Shown: one piece after another, positions 59,251 to 64,000 of the stretch | How positions within the stretch are numbered: the stretch's first letter is position 1 | How the letters are laid out: every line of letters begins with the position of its first letter | Assembly: GCF_003597395.2 (NCBI RefSeq) | Contig: NC_133782.1 | Coordinates: forward strand, 9,934,881-9,998,880 | Reading direction: 5' to 3' | Source of the DNA: Chelonoidis abingdonii | Lineage: Eukaryota; Chordata; Testudines; Testudinidae | Length of the DNA stretch: 64,000 bases | Made by a program: the position numbers and the translations under genes | Notes under the pieces: model-generated | Database searches by the model: none | What the model was told of the DNA's origin: nothing | The model's input: the letters and a program-made list of their open reading frames with translations, nothing else

Positions 59251-60074
59251 CAGAACCCTAGTTTTCCAATTGAATAGTCCCTGTATTCAAACAGAATTCC
59301 CAGCTTCCTTAAGGTGCTTGTTTCTCAATGAAAGAGGATCCAAGAGCATGACCAGGATTTTACTGTTACAACAGGACCCTTCAAAATGCTATGCCTGCTC
59401 TGGCATTGCTGCACACCACCCAGGAATGTGGTCTTTGGAAAAGAGGAGAATCAGAAAGGTGTGTTTGTTGCTGTGCTTAATAGTCTGAAGGTAGAAGTGA
59501 CAAGGTAGAGATGCAAAACATGTTCTCACATTTTGACATTAGCTTGAGGGCCATGAACTTCAGCTGAAGAGAGGGCTGGCCACTTAAATTTACTTGAGCT
59601 AATTTTATTAAACTTGGCATAATTTACTATATGGGATAAACGGTCAAGGACATCAATAGCAGTAAGTATTTTAGTGGCTGATGGAAAAATGTGAGGTACT
59701 AGTCACAATACAAGAGAGCCCTGTATTATTGAATAGCACTGTTATCGCAAGATAATTAAGGATGGGTACACTAACTAGGAATATATACAGCTTGATTAGA
59801 GCCTTTACCCAGGATGCAAACCTAACTGATTTAGCTTCAAAATCAGCGGGGTGTCTTCCCTCTACCTCCTTCACATTTTTATGTGCTGCTAGCAGTTCTT
59901 CAATGGAAACAGAAATGGAAGTACTCAGGTTAACACCTACCTATTCCCATGATATTTTTAAGTCAGTAGAAAATACTGTGAGTAGTGCCTGCTCTTGTAT
60001 GATAGCCCTTCTTTTCTTAAACTCTGGCATTGAAAGGTTTAAAAATGTAATGTAAATGTTTTCAACTGAAATTA
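59251..60074. other. Stretch with no supported feature
   Basis: Nothing recognised. Confidence 0.4.
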
Positions 60075-60165
60075 GAGACAAGGTGGGTGAGATAATATCT
60101 TTTACTGGACCAACTTCTGTTGTGAGAGAAACAAGCTTTCAGGCTACACTGATCTTCAATAGAAA
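60075..60165 (-). mobile_element. Penelope-like element terminus, third subfamily
   Basis: 'gacaaggtgggtgagataat' and 'ttttactggaccaacttctg' are the terminal-repeat wording of a further vertebrate PLE group. On the minus strand a hammerhead relic is visible: box 1 TTGAAGA (60153-60159), a poor stem II, GAAA (60137-60140), then GCTTGTTTC. Degenerate and inactive. Confidence 0.6.
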
Positions 60166-60309
60166 TGTCTACTGAAGATATGGAGAACTCTCCAAACCTT
60201 CAGTCCAAGGTTACTTTTAAGACCAAAGACTTGATGTTGGTCAGCAGGCTGGGAAGATGAAAAGTAAATGCAGACATTTGTGTGCATGAGCCAAAAACCC
60301 TGGCCCTTT

Positions 60310-60403
60310 TAAATGATCAACGGAGAAGCCGGTCCAGTCTGGCATGGTGTACTGACTCTTGCTGGTATGCCGTACTAGATCTTATGGGCTTACTTCCCCT
60401 CTG
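60310..60403. mobile_element. hAT-like family II right-end fragment
   Basis: 'gccggtccagtctggcatgg', 'ctggtatgccgtactagatc' and the terminus 'ttacttcccctctg' match the right ends of the copies at 18886-19176 and 33048-33604. No convincing left end or target duplication. Confidence 0.55.
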
Positions 60404-60939
60404 AATCCACTGCACCTGGGGGGAAGGCATCTCTCGGCATGGTCCCCTCCCACCCCACTCCACACATTTAATCTGGCCCTAGCATTGTTCCTGTGATCCA
60501 CCATTCTTCCCTTCTTTTGAGGACTGAGTGTGGAGAAAAGGAATGGCCTCATTGTGCCAGACACTGAGTAGGATTGCCAGGTGTCTGGTTTTTGACCATA
60601 ACACCCAGTTCAAAAGGGACCTTGGCAGCTGCAGTCAGCACTGCTGACTGAACCATTAGAAGTCCAGTCAGCGAGGCTAAGGCAGGCTAGTCCCTACCTG
60701 TCCTGGCACCATGCTGTACCCTGGAAGCAGCCAGCAAGTCCAGCTCCTAGGCAGGGTGTGGGGGGCATATGCAGTGGCTCCTCCAATGGAAGTTGTGGAG
60801 GGGGGGAGTCTGCAGGTGACACCAGCATGCAGAGCCTCCGGCACCCACTTCCTGCCCTCCCCATCCACAGCCTACAAGTCGGACCTGCTGGCGCCTGCCT
60901 TAGTCCCGCTGCACTGCTCACCCGGAGCTGCTCGAGGTA

Positions 60940-61470
60940 ACCCCAAGCCCCAATCCCCTGCCCCAACCCTGAGCCTAGCCACAAACCCTGAGCCCTGTCC
61001 TGCATCCCAAACACCTCATCCTTAGCCCCACTCCAGAGCTTGCACCCCACAGCCAGAGCCCTCACTCATTCTGCACCCCAACCTCCTACCTCAGCATGGA
61101 GCCCCCTCCTGCCTTCCAAACCCCTCGATCCCAGCCCAGTGCACCTTCCTGCACACCAAATCCCTCATCCCTAGCCTCACACCATAGCCCATACCCCCAG
61201 CCAGAGCCCTCACTCCCTCTGTGCCCCAGCCCAGAGCCCCCTCCCACAACCTGAACTCTTCATTTCTGGCCCCACCCTGGAATTTGCACTGCAGACCAAA
61301 GCCTGTATGCTATCCCACATCCCAACCCACTGCCTCAGCCCAGAGCCCTCTCCCATACTCTGAACCCCTCAGCTTCACCCGCAAGCCTGGAACCCTCTCA
61401 TACTCCCCAAACCTCTCATCCCGGAGCCCACACCCCCAGCCAGAGCCCTCACCCCCTCTCACACCCCATC
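60940..61470. repeat. C-rich minisatellite
   Basis: Diverged tandem units on the theme 'agccccactccagagcttgc', 'accccacagccagagccctc' and 'agcccagagccccctccc', repeated through the interval. Open frames of about 100-120 codons here reflect the low stop content of the array, not a gene. Confidence 0.8.
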
Positions 61471-61552
61471 CCCTGAGCCAGTCTGGTGAAGTGAGTGAGA
61501 GTGGGGAGAGTGAACAACGGAAACGGGATGAAGTGAATGAGGATGGGGCCTC

Positions 61553-62434
61553 TGTCATAGTATTCTTTCCTCAATCTGAACCTTAGAGTCCAAAAAATGA
61601 GGTACTAGCATGAAATCCTCTAAGCTTAATTACCAGCTTAGATCTGATATGCTGCCACCAATCAGGATTCTGAGTACCTGATAAACTCTGGTCTCCCCAA
61701 ACCTCCCTGGGACAACCCAACCCGATTCTTGAGTCCTCAACAAAGGGAATAAAAACCATTCCCTCTGCCCCCTCTTTACCTCCTCCCAGATCTTTCCTGC
61801 CTGGGTACACCAGGAGATGTACCGCTTCAAACTCTTTGAAACACACATAACGAGAGATCAGGTTTATCTCCCCCTCAACCCAGAGGCAATACAGATCTCA
61901 AGCTCCCGTGAATCTACACACAAAGAGGAATTTACCTTTCCCTCCCACAAGTCTGGGAGTACAGACTGATACCTTAGCATTCACTTGGAGTAAAAATCAA
62001 ATAGGTCTTTAAAAAAAAAATTTTAATAAAAGAGCAAAAAGAAGTAAAATAATTCTGTAAATTTTAAGATGGAATATTACAGGGTCTGTTCAGCTTATAG
62101 AAAGGATTAAACGCCTTATCCAGAAAAATAACAATTTAAACATTATCCAGCAACTAACACACTTGTAATAGAGGAAGAACAATAAAATAGACTATACTGG
62201 GTCTTTTACCTTTGTACTTAAAAATTGGGAAATAAGATTTAGAGAGCCTGTGAAGTGTGTGGCACTCTCAGAGCCAGAGAGACAACAGACCAAAGAACAA
62301 AGGACCCACACCAACCTTCCCTCCACCAGATTTGAAGTAATTTGTCTCCATTGGTCCTCCTGGTCAGATTTGCAGGTCCTGTTTGTTAACCCTTACAGGT
62401 AAAAGACATTAACCCTTAGCTATCTGTTTTGACA
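61553..62434. mobile_element. Solo LTR (copy B) nested in another element
   Basis: Termini TGTCATAG and TTTTGACA. It shares blocks with LTR copy A at 48044-48917 in the same order and orientation. Flanks 'gcctc' and 'gccca' are a poor 5-bp duplication (three of five). It interrupts the minisatellite-bearing element, which resumes on the far side, so it is the younger insertion. No viral genes adjoin it. Confidence 0.87.
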
Positions 62435-62472
62435 GCCCAGAGGGGCGGGGCAAGTGAAAGTGGCAAACCCTA

Positions 62473-63764
62473 TGTACAACTGTGTTCCCCATCTTAGTTA
62501 GGAGATATGCCCCCCCCATTTCAGCTTACCTTCCTGGTTCATAGGGCATCCAGACCCACCCCCCCGCCCCACTAAATGTGTATCTCCACTGGACACCAAC
62601 CAAGCTGCAACAACATGAACACATTATGACTTAACCTGCCCACTGGGTCCCTGAGCTGCTGAGGGAGGAGTTTAAAAAAACTCTCCCTGCCAATGCCAGT
62701 CTGGCATTGAGGGATGAATTCCTTCCAAATCCCCAAAAGGCACTAGCATGATGCTCACAACCGGCCTCCAAAACACAGTCCTTAGCTAATCCCATGAGAT
62801 TGTAAACTATTGCTCTTGGGCACAGAATGGAGCCTAGGCACTTCCCCCAGCTATGCACGAGCCAAGGAGCTTCATCCTTCAATAACCAAGGAGACCCCCT
62901 CAAGTCCATGAGACAGCTGAGTGCTGGGAGGAAAAAGGAGAGGAAATTCTAAAACTGGCCCAAGAGTTTTCTTTCCTTTGCTAGTTCAGACAAGACCTCC
63001 AATCTCTGAGGCCGTGGGATGAGATTAAACTATTTTATAAATGGATCCTTAACATAGGTGCTGCCACACCCCTTGGCTTGAAGTGATTCCTATTCTATAT
63101 AGAGTTTACAGTTTGATTCAGTGGCTCTCAGCACCCCCACTATACAAATTGTGCCAGCACCTCTGATCCTTATATTAAATATGACAATTTTTTCTTAGTG
63201 TAGGCACAGCACTTGGCAAACTAGGCATGAGTGAAGTGATCTCTAATGTAGGAATCCATCCCCCAAACTTCTCCATACAAAATTCTGCCTACTCGTAAGT
63301 CAATTGGGAATTTGCAAAGCATTATAGGCCAGATCCCTAATCAGAGTAAACTGGCACAGTTATCGTTAAGTGACTTAATCCTGTCTTTATCAGGATGTTT
63401 GACTTCAGTTGAGCTACAGAGCTCTACATCATGTGAGGATTATATACTAGAAAACATTCTTATTTAAAAAATAAATTGTCAACTCAGATTTGAGTTTGGA
63501 TTTTGTTTTTTTGGTGAACCTACAAAGCTAACATCTTCAAAGTTCATATCTCTGAAAACCTGTTCAGTAAAGATTTAAACAGAAAAAATAAATATAAAGC
63601 AAAGAACAGTGTGTGTATGCATAACCACCAGCCTTGACATTTTGCATGCACCACTTTTGTGGTGTTCTGTTAAGGAATGTATTGTACTAGAGACTAAAAG
63701 ATGTATGAAACCAGGATACAGCAAATGTGAATTAGTAAATTTATGCTGAAGGAGTGGAAACTAA
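62473..63764. other. Stretch with no supported feature
   Basis: Nothing recognised. Confidence 0.4.
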
Positions 63765-64000
63765 GGTTATGTCTACACTACGGGATTATTCCGATTTTAC
63801 ATAAACTGATTTTGTAAAACAGACTGTATAAAGTCGAGTGCACGCGGCCACACTAAGCACATTAATTTGGTGGTGTGTGTCCATTACTGAGGCTAGTGTC
63901 GATTTCTGGAGCGTTGCACTGTGGGTAGCTATCCTGTAGCTATCCCATAGTTCCTGCAGTCTCCCTCACCCATTGGAATTCTGGGTTGAGATCCCAATGC
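63765..64000 (+). mobile_element. Harbinger-like MITE, cut by window edge
   Basis: Starts 'ggttatgtctacacta' after TAA (63762-63764), the same 'gtctacac' terminal word as the MITE at 30579. The body contains 'aagtcgagtgcacgcggcca' and 'ctgtgggtagctatcctgta', a well-known turtle family. 'gtagctatcc' is locally duplicated. The right end lies beyond the window. Confidence 0.82.

Larger units (their letters stand above)
60569..62472. mobile_element. DNA-transposon-like element with internal minisatellite, split by an LTR
   Basis: The left end 'taggattgccaggtgtctgg' is inverted at the right end 'gtggcaaaccctа' region (62460-62472), consistent with 'taggg-ttgcca' terminal repeats. The body carries a C-rich minisatellite (60940-61470). 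An LTR occupies 61553-62434. After it the right arm resumes with 'aggggcggggcaagtg'. No clear target duplication and no transposase, so a non-autonomous element of uncertain superfamily. Confidence 0.65.

Noticed and set aside
60694..61586. Proline-rich open frames of 104-123 codons on both strands
   Set aside because: They arise from a C-rich minisatellite, where stops are rare in several frames.

Overview
The window looks like reptile, most probably turtle, nuclear DNA from an intergenic or intronic stretch. No conventional protein-coding gene, spliced exon, rRNA, functional tRNA or CRISPR array could be supported. The longest open frames (about 160 codons) fall in repeats or unique DNA and carry no recognisable domain. 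Family assignments below come from reading the sequence and from recall of amniote repeat families; nothing was aligned or searched.

The turtle assignment rests on a combination of repeats: CR1 LINE pieces with turtle-type 3' ends, a tRNA-derived SINE of the tortoise pol III type with a CR1-like tail, Penelope-like element (PLE) fragments with hammerhead-ribozyme termini, several short inverted-repeat DNA transposon families (hAT-like with 8-bp target duplications, Harbinger-like with TTA duplications), MIR/CORE SINE relics and retroviral-type LTRs.

Layout. 1-6.6 kb: a PLE terminus forming a head-to-head hammerhead palindrome, MIR relics, a degraded LTR-like piece. 6.7-8.1 kb: two CR1 pieces in opposite orientations, the second with the reverse-transcriptase FADD motif. 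9-12.7 kb: a PLE terminus and a larger PLE fragment ending in a broken GIY-YIG nuclease region. 16.6-22.4 kb: a palindromic tandem repeat, AT-rich foldback DNA, a nested hAT-like element, a hAT-like copy with a CpG-decayed target duplication, and a CR1 split by a composite insertion. 24.9 kb: SINE. 30.6 kb: Harbinger-like MITE. 33.0 kb: hAT-like element with a perfect 8-bp duplication. 35-38.9 kb: CR1, MIR and LTR-type sequence. 45.5 kb: short hAT-like MITE. 48-50.7 kb: an LTR with a perfect 5-bp duplication and a detached copy of its end. 54-60.4 kb: foldback MITEs, CR1, MIR and PLE pieces. 60.6-62.5 kb: a minisatellite-bearing element split by an LTR. 63.8 kb to the end: another Harbinger-like MITE, cut by the window edge.

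There are no genes working together here. What can be read is the order of insertions, because several young elements sit inside older ones. The most interesting signal is the set of PLE hammerhead motifs, especially the divergent pair at 948-1056, where one copy stops matching close to the predicted self-cleavage position and is followed by an A-run.
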